Positions 54,419-62,173 of a DNA stretch of 64,000 nt are shown here, one piece after another (the first letter of the stretch is position 1; every line of letters begins with the position of its first letter). The DNA comes from Gemmatimonadaceae bacterium (GTDB lineage: Bacteria; Gemmatimonadota; Gemmatimonadetes; Gemmatimonadales; Gemmatimonadaceae), in contig JAICWO010000012.1 in the NCBI GenBank assembly GCA_025934775.1, positions 1 to 64,000 on the forward strand, written 5' to 3'. The notes below the pieces were generated by a model that was given only the letters and a program-made list of their open reading frames with translations, was not told the origin of the DNA and made no database searches. Position numbers and translations under genes: made by a program.

Positions 54419-54968
54419 CGTGCACCTCCTCCAATATTTCGCGGAGCCGTGCGCAGGCTCGTTTCACTCTCATCTTCAACGCCGAGATCCCGTCGCCGGT
54501 GATCTCGGCAATCTCTTCGTAGCTCAGCTGCTCGACGTGCTTCATCAGAAACGCCTCGCGCTGCTCGACATCGAGCTGCAGCAGCGCGTGCTGCACGTCG
54601 GCGAGCGTGTCGCCGTCGTCGAACTCCGGTTCGACCGCGATCGCCTGGATCGCGAGCTGATCGCGCGCGAGCCGCTTCTCCCGCCGCGCATGGCGGACGA
54701 CGAACGTCCGGCACTCGTTCGCGACGATCTGATAGAGCCACGCACCGAATCGGTCCGGCTCACGGCATCGTGCGAGCGCACGATACGCGCGAATGAACGC
54801 CGATTGTAGCACGTCTTCCGCATCGTCGCGATTGCCGACCATGCGGACCGCGAACCGCGTGTAATGGTCGCGGTACCGCCGGCTCAGCTCGGCGAATGCT
54901 TCGACTTCGCCGCGAAGAGACGCCTGCACGAGGTGTTCGTCCGGTACGCTGGTCAGACTGTTGCTCAC
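54411..54968 (-). CDS. ECF-type RNA polymerase sigma factor
   Basis: A 185-residue sigma factor. Region 2 is clear (F-A-E-L-S-R-R-Y-R-D-H-Y-T-R-F-A; E-D-V-L-Q-S-A-F-I-R-A-Y-R-A-L). Region 4 is also clear (Q-L-D-V-E-Q-R-E-A-F-L-M-K-H-V-E-Q-L-S-Y-then-E-E-I-A-E-I-T-G). Linker length fits the family. It heads the operon with the CBM48 genes. A CRP/FNR-like site lies 66 bp upstream. Confidence 0.93.
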   Translation of the reverse strand: MSNSLTSVPDEHLVQASLRGEVEAFAELSRRYRDHYTRFAVRMVGNRDDAEDVLQSAFIRAYRALARCREPDRFGAWLYQIVANECRTFVVRHARREKRLARDQLAIQAIAVEPEFDDGDTLADVQHALLQLDVEQREAFLMKHVEQLSYEEIAEITGDGISALKMRVKRACARLREILEEVHDV

Positions 54969-55032
54969 ACGAAATGGACTGCTGTGATTGTACGCCAGGT
55001 CACACGCACGCGACGCGCGCCGCCCATGAATT

Positions 55033-55048
55033 CGTGAGGTAGATCACA
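55033..55048. promoter_or_regulatory. CRP/FNR-family-like site
   Basis: C-GTGA-GGTAGA-TCACA matches nine of the ten conserved bases of TGTGA-N6-TCACA. It lies between the sigma factor gene and the DUF4382 gene, which are divergent. A palindrome TCACACATGTGA overlaps its right end. A functional CRP-type regulator has not been located here. Confidence 0.4.
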
Positions 55049-55158
55049 CATGTGACTCCTTCGCTGGCGCGCGCAGTCAACGAATAGATCCGCCGGCGAA
55101 CTCACGCCGCGCGCCGGCACCGGCGGAGCAGGTTCATCAGCGATGCAGGAGATGCACC

Positions 55159-56415
55159 ATGAGGAAGACCGTGAGAATCACCGCTTGTTCTACCCTCGCT
55201 CTCGCCGCGGCGTTCGTGCTGCCGCTGGCGTGCGCCGACTCAGGCTCCACGTCGCCGGTCAACAGCTCCGGTTCCGGCTCGATGGTCGTACGCCTCACCG
55301 ACGCGCCATTCTCGAGCGATTCCGTGCGCAACGTCAACATCTTCGTCGTGCGTGTCGACGCCCGGCAGTCGGACGCGGATTCCGCCACGACCGACCGCGA
55401 CCTGAGCGACGACAGCCTGTCGATGGGCGGGTGGAAGACCGTCGCCTCGCCCAACGCGGCATTTGATCTGTTGTCGCTCCAGAACGGCGTCAGCCAGACC
55501 CTTGGCCAGACGACGCTCGCCGCCGGCACGTACAGCGGCTTCCGTCTCGTGATCGATCCGACGCGCTCGAGCGTGACGCTGAAGGACGGCACGGTGCTCA
55601 CGGGAACCTCGAATCCGAGCGTCACGTTCCCGAGCGCCGCACGCTCCGGCATCAAGATCGTGCTCTCGCAGCCGGTGCAGATCGTGTCCGGCACGACGAC
55701 CAATCTCCTCGTCGACTTCGACGTCAACAACAGCTTCGTGCAGCGCGGCAACTCGATCGAGAAGAACGGCCTGTTATTCAAGCCCGTGATTCACGCGACG
55801 ATTACGAACACCGCGCTCACCAACGCGACGATCAAGTTCATCAACGCCACCGAGTCGACGCTCAACCTGCTGCAGAACGGCTCGTCGCTCACCGGCGCGA
55901 GCAATCTCGCATTCGGCCAGAGCTCCGCGTGCACGAGCGTGGCCGCGGCGACGCCGGCGCTCTCCGTCGTGACCGCCGGTTCGACGACGCCGCTCCCCGG
56001 CTTCACGACGACGCTCGCGGCCGGCAACAGCTTCGACATCGTTGCCTTCCCGAATGCGACTGGCGGCGTGTCGTTCGCCACGTTCGGCAACGCCTTCACG
56101 CCGACGGCGGGCGACGCTGGGCTGCGCATCTTCAACGCGACCACCGTTCCGACGGGCTTCGATGTGTACGTCACCGCGGTCGGCGCACCGCTCGGCACGG
56201 CGGCGGTCACCAACGTCGTCTCGGCGAACGGCTCGTCGTTCGTGAGCGTGCCAGCCGGCACGTCGGAGATTCGTCTCACGAGTACCGGCGGCTCGACAGT
56301 GCTGGTCGACCTGAGCTCGCAGGCATTCACGGCGGGTCAGAACGCCACGTTGATCATCGCGCCGCCCGCGAGCGGCTCGCTGTCGCCGCGAGCGTTCCTG
56401 GTCACGGGGTGCTGA
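55159..56415 (+). CDS. DUF4382/DUF4397-type lipoprotein
   Basis: A 418-residue lipoprotein; signal ends V-L-P-L-A-C. An N-terminal DUF4382 domain (S-M-V-V-R-L-T-D-A-P-F) with a D-x-N-V-N-I-F-V-V-R-V strand runs to about residue 210. A DUF4397-like beta domain (about 215-418, I-K-F-I-N-A-T-E-S-T-L and L-R-I-F-N-A-T-T-V-P-T-G-F) follows. Both are extracellular beta-sandwich domains of unknown function. It is divergent from the sigma operon. Confidence 0.88.
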   Translation: MRKTVRITACSTLALAAAFVLPLACADSGSTSPVNSSGSGSMVVRLTDAPFSSDSVRNVNIFVVRVDARQSDADSATTDRDLSDDSLSMGGWKTVASPNAAFDLLSLQNGVSQTLGQTTLAAGTYSGFRLVIDPTRSSVTLKDGTVLTGTSNPSVTFPSAARSGIKIVLSQPVQIVSGTTTNLLVDFDVNNSFVQRGNSIEKNGLLFKPVIHATITNTALTNATIKFINATESTLNLLQNGSSLTGASNLAFGQSSACTSVAAATPALSVVTAGSTTPLPGFTTTLAAGNSFDIVAFPNATGGVSFATFGNAFTPTAGDAGLRIFNATTVPTGFDVYVTAVGAPLGTAAVTNVVSANGSSFVSVPAGTSEIRLTSTGGSTVLVDLSSQAFTAGQNATLIIAPPASGSLSPRAFLVTGC

Positions 56416-56429
56416 TCTAGCGGTTAGCC

Positions 56430-56527
56430 GTTAGAGGTTGGAGGTTGGAGGTTGGAGGTTAGAGGTTAGAGGTTAGAGGTTAGAGGTTAGAGGCGACTTA
56501 GAATTGCCTAACCTCTAATCTCTAACC
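56430..56527. repeat. Heptanucleotide tandem array with inverted copies
   Basis: Nine units of GTTRGAG run 56430-56492, and CCTAACCTCTAATCTCTAAC at 56508-56527 is their inverted counterpart, so a hairpin can form. The array lies in the gap between two convergent genes. Copy number may vary between strains, but the repeat is not in a coding or promoter position. Confidence 0.85.
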
Positions 56528-56532
56528 CACCC

Positions 56533-57381
56533 TCAGTGCTTCAACCAGATCATCGACACGCAGCCGCGCGCCGCGACGGAATTTGACGCGGCGGTCAACT
56601 GGTGCGCGACCATGTTCGCGCCTACGTCGAGAGCGCCGGCGCCGGGAACCGTGTGCGTGCCGTCCACGGGCGCGTCCCCCGAATAGTACGTCTCGATCCC
56701 CGCAATGTCCGCCGCGTTCACCACCGCGTCGACGCCTTCCTTGAGGAAGCGCCCGGTTCGATGTGGCACGGCGATCGGCATGCCGTCGATGTAGAGATTG
56801 CTCTCGCAGATGCCGCGGCCGAAGTACCGTGCGTTCGACGCGAGCAGCGTTCGTCCGAGCTTGGTGCCGTCGATGAACGCGCTGAACGGCGCGCCTCCGG
56901 TGAGCCGTCGCTCGTAGAAGCCGTTGCGCAGCAGTTCCGGCACGGTGTCGGCAGGGCCGAGCTTCACCGCGCGATTCCCGATCGTCACCACTTTCGCCAG
57001 CACGTGGCCCGCACGAATCATCGTTGCGGTCACCGGCGTCGTGTCGTTCAACGCCGTCCCGACCACGATGGTGTTCTGCTCGTAGCCCACTTTCTTCAAC
57101 CGCACCATCGTTCCCGTCGTGTCGCTGAAGAAGAGCGCGACGGTGCCGGTATTCGTGCTGCGCGAGGTCAGCCCGGTGAACATGTCCGTGACGTCTGCGC
57201 CGGTGATTGGCTCGCCGCTTTCTTCATCGTACACGCCGAGCACCCGGATGCGAACGTGCGGGCGCGCTGTGGCCGAAGCAGCGCGCGACGCCGAGTCACT
57301 CTGAGCGCCCGCCGCGAGCGGGAGCGCCGCGAGCGCCGCTATCGCGGCGACGCAGAGCGACCGGTGCAGAGCAGCACGCAT
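56533..57381 (-). CDS. Secreted protein with carboxypeptidase-regulatory-like N-terminus
   Basis: A 282-residue exported protein (signal ends L-A-A-G-A-Q). Residues about 40-125 look like a CarboxypepD_reg/SusC-type beta-sandwich: V-L-G-V-Y-D-E-E-S-G-E-P-I-T-G-A-D-V and L-K-K-V-G-Y-E-Q-N-T-I-V-V-G. The C-terminal part resembles a plug-like domain (D-G-M-P-I and D-I-A-G-I-E-T-Y-Y-S-G). It has no barrel and so is not itself a TonB receptor. Role unknown. Confidence 0.8.
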   Translation of the reverse strand: MRAALHRSLCVAAIAALAALPLAAGAQSDSASRAASATARPHVRIRVLGVYDEESGEPITGADVTDMFTGLTSRSTNTGTVALFFSDTTGTMVRLKKVGYEQNTIVVGTALNDTTPVTATMIRAGHVLAKVVTIGNRAVKLGPADTVPELLRNGFYERRLTGGAPFSAFIDGTKLGRTLLASNARYFGRGICESNLYIDGMPIAVPHRTGRFLKEGVDAVVNAADIAGIETYYSGDAPVDGTHTVPGAGALDVGANMVAHQLTAASNSVAARGCVSMIWLKH

Positions 57382-57444
57382 CGAAATCCGCCTGTGGAGA
57401 GTCGGCTCAAATTGTATGCAACGGCGCGTTTCTGTCCAGCGCCG

Positions 57445-60102
57445 CTACTCCGCCCTGAGCGCGATCGTCGGGTCCACACCCGCCGCTCGGCGCGCCGGCG
57501 CCCACGCGGCAAGCACGGCGACCCCGGCCAGGAGCAGCACCACGGCGGCGTCCGTGAGCGGGTCGATTCTGGAAACTCGAAAGAGCATACTCTCGAGCAG
57601 CCGGCTCGCGATGAACGCGCCGGCGAGGCCGAGCGCCGCCCCCGCCCCCGTGAGCGCCAGCCCGCGCCCCACCACGCCGCGCACGATGTCCGCCGGTTGC
57701 GCGCCGAGCGCCGTGCGAATCCCGATCTCGCGAATGCGCTCCGTCACGCTTCCCGAGATCACGCCATACAGCCCGATCGCGGCCAGCAGCAGCGCGGCCG
57801 CCGCGAACGCCTCGAGCGCCATGAGCGCGAATCGCCGCTGGCCGGCCGACGCCACCACGTACGACTCCATCGTCGCGACGCGCTGGATTGGCTCGTTGGC
57901 GTTCACCGACCAGATCGCGCGCTCGATTGCCGGCACGAGCGCCGCCGCATTCCCGGTCGTGCGCACGACGATCGACTGCACGTTGTCGACCCACTCCCAC
58001 TGCCCGTCCGCGACATAGAACGCATCCGGCGCATCGGCGGCGAGTCCGTACGCCTTGACGTCTCCGACGACCCCGACCACGTGCTCCCAGCGGTTGGTGC
58101 CCAACTGGCCGCCGAACTGAATGCGCTGGCCGATGGGATTAGCGTCTTTGAACAGCGCGCGCGCCATGGACGCGTTGATCACGACCGACGGCGGCGCGCC
58201 GGGCCGGTCGGTCGCGTCGAGCAACCGCCCGCGGAGAAGCGGAATGCGGAGCGTCGCGAAGTAGTCGGGCGTGACGGCGAACCGAAGCGCGCTGCCCGCG
58301 GTCTGCTGCGTCTGGCCGGCTGCCGAGGGCAGCGCGTATCCGTAGCCGTCCATGTCGCCGCTCAGCGGCACCGCGCTCGTGAACGCGGCGCGCGTCACGC
58401 CGGGCACGTGCTGCACTGCGGCCAGCGCTTGCTGAAAGAACTGCAGCCGCGCGGGATCCGCGTCGAATCCGTGACCCGCTTCGATCACCTGCATCGTAAC
58501 CACGTGCGACGCGTCCAACCCGGGAGCGATCGAGAACAGCCGCCGCACACTCTGGAAGAGCAGCCCCGCGCTCACGAGCAGCACGATCGCGAGCGCGACT
58601 TCGGCCACCACGAGCGCGCTCCGCCCCGCGGCGTGGCCGCCCGTCGCGCGGCGCGAGCCGCCCTGCAGTCCCGCCGTGAGCTCCGCGCGCGCCGCGCCGA
58701 GCGCTGGAATCAGTCCGACGATCAACCCAACGACGGTCGTCAACCCGAGCGCGAAGAGAAAGACGTGCCCGTCGACGCGGATCGCATCGACGCGCGGGAG
58801 ATTCGGCGGACTCGCGGCGACGAGCGCGTGCACGCCGGCGGCCGCCACGCCAAGACCGAGCACGCCCCCGCACAGCGCGAGCACCACGCTCTCCGTGAGC
58901 AACTGGCGCAGGAGCCGCGCTCCCCCGGCGCCGAGCGCCACACGCATCGCGAACTCCGGTTGCCGCCGCGCGCCGCGCGCGAGCAGAAGATTCGTGACGT
59001 TCACCGCCGCGATCGCGAGCAGCAGCAGCACCGCGCCGACGATCGCGTACAGCGAGGGCTTCACGCGGCTCGCGACGCTGTCCTGCAGCGACCGCACGAG
59101 CAGTCCACGATCGAGCTTCGCCCACGACGGCCGCGCGAACGCTAGCGTGGGCGCGTGCCCGATGTCGAGGACCTCCCGCGTCGCCTGCTGGATCGTCGTG
59201 GACGCCGCGAGCCGGCCGACCATCTCGTAATGATGTCCCCACGCGCGCGTGTTGAGATCACCGTTCGAGCGTTCCTGCATCGGCGTCCAGATCTCCGCCG
59301 ACGGCGCGACGACGTTCGCGAACCCGTGCGGCATCACGCCCACCACCACGTACGGATCGCCGTTGAGTTGGATCGTGCGTCCGATGATCGAGCGATCGCC
59401 GGCGAATCGCCGCTCGAGCAGTCCGTCGCTGAGAATCACCACGTGCGGTCCGCCCGGCTGATCCTCCGCCGCCGTGAAGCCGCGGCCGACGAATGGCACC
59501 GTGCCGAACACACTGAAATAATTCGCCGTGATGCGTTGCCCGGTGAGGCGCTCCGGCGTGCCGTCGTCAGCGAGCGTCGGCTGCCACTTATCCGCGGCGG
59601 CGAGCTGGTCGAACGCACGGCTGCGCGCGCGCAGCTCGTCGTAGGTGCCGAGCGTCACCGGCATCGGAACGCCCGCATCATTGCGGTCGTCGAGCGTGAC
59701 GAGCCGGTCGGCGTGCGGGAAGGGCAGCGGCTCGATGAGAATCGGATTGACCGCGCTGAACACCGCCGTGCTCGCCCCGATCCCGAGCGCGAGCGTCGCG
59801 ATCGCGGTGATCGTGAACCCCGGCGAGTTGCGCAGCCGGCGCAGCGCGTAGCGAACGTCGCCCACCGTCGTCTCGACCGCGTGCTCCCATCCGGACGTGC
59901 GCACCTGCTCGCGCGCCACGGTGATGTTGCCGACGTCGAGCAGCGCCGCGCGGCTCGCCTGATCGCGCGTGAGGCCGCGCGCGACGTGCGCCGCGGTCGC
60001 GCGCTCCACGTAGTCGCGAAGCTCATCGTCCACGCGGCCGTCCGCTTCGGCGCGGTGGGTGAGCGCGCGCAGGCCGTGCGTGAGCTGGCGCCAGATCGAC
60101 AT
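57445..60102 (-). CDS. ADOP-family ABC transporter permease
   Basis: An 885-residue permease of the same family as the one at 40835. The leader (about residues 1-75) is D-E-L-R-D-Y-V-E-R-A-T-A-A-H. The first helix is F-T-I-T-A-I-A-T-L-A-L-G-I-G-A, followed by the MacB-like domain and the duplicated FtsX module with L-L-L-A-A-I-G-L-Y-G-V-I-S near the C-terminus. It lies 3 bp after its PadR gene (TAA-CCC-ATG). An AT-rich codon patch lies near 59510. Confidence 0.92.
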   Translation of the reverse strand: MSIWRQLTHGLRALTHRAEADGRVDDELRDYVERATAAHVARGLTRDQASRAALLDVGNITVAREQVRTSGWEHAVETTVGDVRYALRRLRNSPGFTITAIATLALGIGASTAVFSAVNPILIEPLPFPHADRLVTLDDRNDAGVPMPVTLGTYDELRARSRAFDQLAAADKWQPTLADDGTPERLTGQRITANYFSVFGTVPFVGRGFTAAEDQPGGPHVVILSDGLLERRFAGDRSIIGRTIQLNGDPYVVVGVMPHGFANVVAPSAEIWTPMQERSNGDLNTRAWGHHYEMVGRLAASTTIQQATREVLDIGHAPTLAFARPSWAKLDRGLLVRSLQDSVASRVKPSLYAIVGAVLLLLAIAAVNVTNLLLARGARRQPEFAMRVALGAGGARLLRQLLTESVVLALCGGVLGLGVAAAGVHALVAASPPNLPRVDAIRVDGHVFLFALGLTTVVGLIVGLIPALGAARAELTAGLQGGSRRATGGHAAGRSALVVAEVALAIVLLVSAGLLFQSVRRLFSIAPGLDASHVVTMQVIEAGHGFDADPARLQFFQQALAAVQHVPGVTRAAFTSAVPLSGDMDGYGYALPSAAGQTQQTAGSALRFAVTPDYFATLRIPLLRGRLLDATDRPGAPPSVVINASMARALFKDANPIGQRIQFGGQLGTNRWEHVVGVVGDVKAYGLAADAPDAFYVADGQWEWVDNVQSIVVRTTGNAAALVPAIERAIWSVNANEPIQRVATMESYVVASAGQRRFALMALEAFAAAALLLAAIGLYGVISGSVTERIREIGIRTALGAQPADIVRGVVGRGLALTGAGAALGLAGAFIASRLLESMLFRVSRIDPLTDAAVVLLLAGVAVLAAWAPARRAAGVDPTIALRAE

Positions 60103-60105
60103 GGG

Positions 60106-60441
60106 TTATCCCTCGGCGTTGAGCAGTCGTGCGACGGCGGCGGAGCGTCGCTTCCAATCAGCGGTCTCGAGGTCGAGCTGCTTGCGGCCGGCGCGCGTGA
60201 GCGTGTAGAACTTGGCGCGGCGCGCATTCTCGGTCTCGCGCCATGCGGCATCGAGCCAGCCCGCGCGCTCGAGGCGTTGCAGCGCGACGAGCAGCGAGCC
60301 GGGGTTGACCTTGAACACGTCGCGCGAGATCTGCTCGATCCGCCGCGCGATCCCGAAGCCGTGGAGCGGCCCCAGGCTGAGCGTCTTGAGGATGAGCAGA
60401 TCCAGGGTGCCCTGGATGACGTCCGTGTTCGGTGGATCCAT
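60106..60441 (-). CDS. PadR-family transcriptional regulator
   Basis: A 111-residue PadR regulator from the start at 60441; alternatives at 60453 and 60462 are less likely because a -10 element overlaps them. Core motifs are G-T-L-D-L-L-I-L-K-T-L, L-H-G-F-G-I-A-R-R-I and N-P-G-S-L-L-V-A-L-Q-R-L-E. Together with the downstream permease it forms the second PadR-ADOP module of the window. Confidence 0.9.
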   Translation of the reverse strand: MDPPNTDVIQGTLDLLILKTLSLGPLHGFGIARRIEQISRDVFKVNPGSLLVALQRLERAGWLDAAWRETENARRAKFYTLTRAGRKQLDLETADWKRRSAAVARLLNAEG

Positions 60442-60460
60442 GGAGTGACTCATGGACCGC

Positions 60461-60518
60461 ATGATACGGTGCCTTCATCATGATTGTCAAGAGTTGATCG
60501 TCAAGTGTTGACGATCAA
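60461..60518 (-). promoter_or_regulatory. PadR-ADOP promoter and operator
   Basis: On the minus strand TTGACA (60490-60485) is followed after 18 nt by TATCAT (60466-60461), a good sigma-70-type promoter. Just upstream lies a perfect 11-bp inverted repeat, TTGATCGTCAA and TTGACGATCAA (60494-60518, 3-nt spacer). A third half-site (GATTGTCAA, 60482-60490) overlaps the -35. This is a likely autoregulatory PadR operator. Confidence 0.6.
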
Positions 60519-60528
60519 GGGGTGAGCC

Positions 60529-61365
60529 TCAGCCGGCGAAGGCCCGCGCCAGCGCCTCCACGCCCTCGGCGTACCGCGGACCGGGGCGCGCGAAGAACGC
60601 GTTCGCGTCCACCGGCACCACGCGCGCGTTCGGAATCGCCGGAATCGTCCGGGCCAGCCGTTCGGCCTCGGCCAAGCCGTAGCCGCACGGCGCCACGATC
60701 ACGACCTCGGGGCGCGCTGCGCGGACGTCGTCCCACGTGATCCGCACCGAATCCGCACCGCTGCGCCCGAGCGGGTCGTCGCCCCCCGCGAGCGCGATCA
60801 TCTCCGGCATCCAGTGGCCCGCGCAGTACGGCGGATCGGTCCACTCGAGAAAGACCACGCGGCGCCGCTCCGCCGGCGGCGTGAGGCGCGCGAGCCGCTC
60901 GCGGTTGCGCGCGACCACCGCGCGTGCCTCGGCGTCGCGGCCGATCGCGCGGCCCACCTCGAGAATGTTCGCGTCGATGTCGGCGAGCGTGCGCGGCGTG
61001 AGATAGACCACCTCGGGCCGCGGCGCGATCGACGCCAGCGCGCGCGTGAGCTCGTTCCCCGACGGCGCGCAGACCTGACAGAGATCCTGGGTGAGGATCA
61101 CGTCCGGCGCGAGCCCGTTGAGCAAATCCTCATCGAGGAGATAGAGGCTCTCGCCGCTCGCCAGCCGACCGGCCACCGCGTGGTCGATCTCGCTCTGCGC
61201 CAAACCGTCGAGCGAGAGCGCGGGCCGGCTCACCACCGGCAGGCCGCGCACGCTCGGCGGGTAGTCGCATTCGTGCGACCGGCCGACGAGGGCGGCCTCT
61301 CCGCCGAGCGCGCAGACGATCTCGGTCGCGGCGGGAAGCATGGAGACGATCCGAGGGGATGTCAC
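60529..61365 (-). CDS. BtuF-like periplasmic-binding-family protein
   Basis: A 278-residue class III substrate-binding fold: R-I-V-S-M-L-P-A-A-T-E-I-V-C-A-L-G at the start, then L-V-G-R-S-H-E-C-D-Y-P and L-T-Q-D-L-C-Q-V-C-A-P. It lacks an evident signal peptide, like many cobalamin-binding homologues of unknown location. No permease or ATPase partner lies beside it. Cobalamin or other corrinoid binding is inferred from family. Confidence 0.88.
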   Translation of the reverse strand: MTSPRIVSMLPAATEIVCALGGEAALVGRSHECDYPPSVRGLPVVSRPALSLDGLAQSEIDHAVAGRLASGESLYLLDEDLLNGLAPDVILTQDLCQVCAPSGNELTRALASIAPRPEVVYLTPRTLADIDANILEVGRAIGRDAEARAVVARNRERLARLTPPAERRRVVFLEWTDPPYCAGHWMPEMIALAGGDDPLGRSGADSVRITWDDVRAARPEVVIVAPCGYGLAEAERLARTIPAIPNARVVPVDANAFFARPGPRYAEGVEALARAFAG

Positions 61366-61374
61366 GGCGTCGTC

Positions 61375-61890
61375 CTACAACGTGCCCCAGTTCGTGAACC
61401 GCGGCGGCTTCACCCACGGCGGCCCCGCTTCGATCACGATATCGGTATGCGAGCGGAGTGGAATCGCCCGTGGATCGCCCGCGTACGGCTTACCGTCGAC
61501 CCACACGCGGAGCTTCGTCCCCTTGGCCGCCTTCGCCGTCGCCGCCTCCCGCGCGGAGAGCGGCTCGCCCCAGACGGTGAAGAAGTCCCCGAGCGTGAAC
61601 GATCGGTCGAGCGGCGCCTCGATGTGGATGATGCCGTCCGGCGTGTGCGTGTGCAGCCAGTAGAGGCACCCGGCCGCCGGCACCTGTCCCACGTTCGGCG
61701 GAATCGTGATCTGCTTCCCGTGATCGAAGATCACGAGATGCTGATGGATGTGAATCCGACTCCCTTCCTGCCGGTCGCACGAGATGCCGCCGATGGTCTG
61801 ACCGTTGGCTCTGGCGGCCTGTGCGGCGGCCCGACCGGTCATGAGGGGAAGGGCGCACGCCAGCGCGGCGCAGAAAGGCAATGCTTTCAA
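61375..61890 (-). CDS. Exported His-rich protein
   Basis: A 171-residue protein with a signal peptide (L-P-F-C-A-A-L-A-C-A-L-P-L-M-T-G-R-A). The mature part has two histidine clusters, H-I-H-Q-H-L-V-I-F-D-H-G and C-L-Y-W-L-H-T-H-T-P-D-G, that could bind metal, and two cysteines. The family is unknown to me. It lies 9 bp upstream of the BtuF-like gene on the same strand, so the two may be an operon. Confidence 0.75.
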   Translation of the reverse strand: MKALPFCAALACALPLMTGRAAAQAARANGQTIGGISCDRQEGSRIHIHQHLVIFDHGKQITIPPNVGQVPAAGCLYWLHTHTPDGIIHIEAPLDRSFTLGDFFTVWGEPLSAREAATAKAAKGTKLRVWVDGKPYAGDPRAIPLRSHTDIVIEAGPPWVKPPRFTNWGTL

Positions 61891-61965
61891 CCGAGGCTCC
61901 GAGGGGGACGGCGAATCTTACCCGGCCGTCGCGGCCGCGGTCCAGGCTTTGCGACCTCGGCGGCC

Positions 61966-62103
61966 ATGTTTCTCACGATCGCCATCATCCTGCTGATCCT
62001 CTGGCTCCTCGGCGTGTTTGCGTTCCGCATCACGAAGGGAGTCATCCACCTCGTGTTGATCATCGCGATCATCGCGCTGATCGTGCATTTCGTGCGGGGG
62101 TAG
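61966..62103 (+). CDS. Lmo0937-type small membrane protein
   Basis: A 45-residue protein, almost entirely two hydrophobic stretches (L-T-I-A-I-I-L-L-I-L-W-L-L-G-V-F-A and G-V-I-H-L-V-L-I-I-A-I-I-A-L-I). It resembles the small Lmo0937-type/DUF5670 family, whose role is unknown. It lies between minus-strand genes on the opposite strand. Confidence 0.8.
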   Translation: MFLTIAIILLILWLLGVFAFRITKGVIHLVLIIAIIALIVHFVRG

Positions 62104-62173
62104 AGCAGGCGCCCCAGATGGCGAGGAGCTGGGCGAGCCCGTCGAGCCGCGCCGGCCAGAACGCCGCGCCCGC

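Noticed and set aside
56430-56527. CRISPR array
   Set aside because: Units are 7 bp with no spacers, and no cas gene is present. It is a simple tandem repeat.
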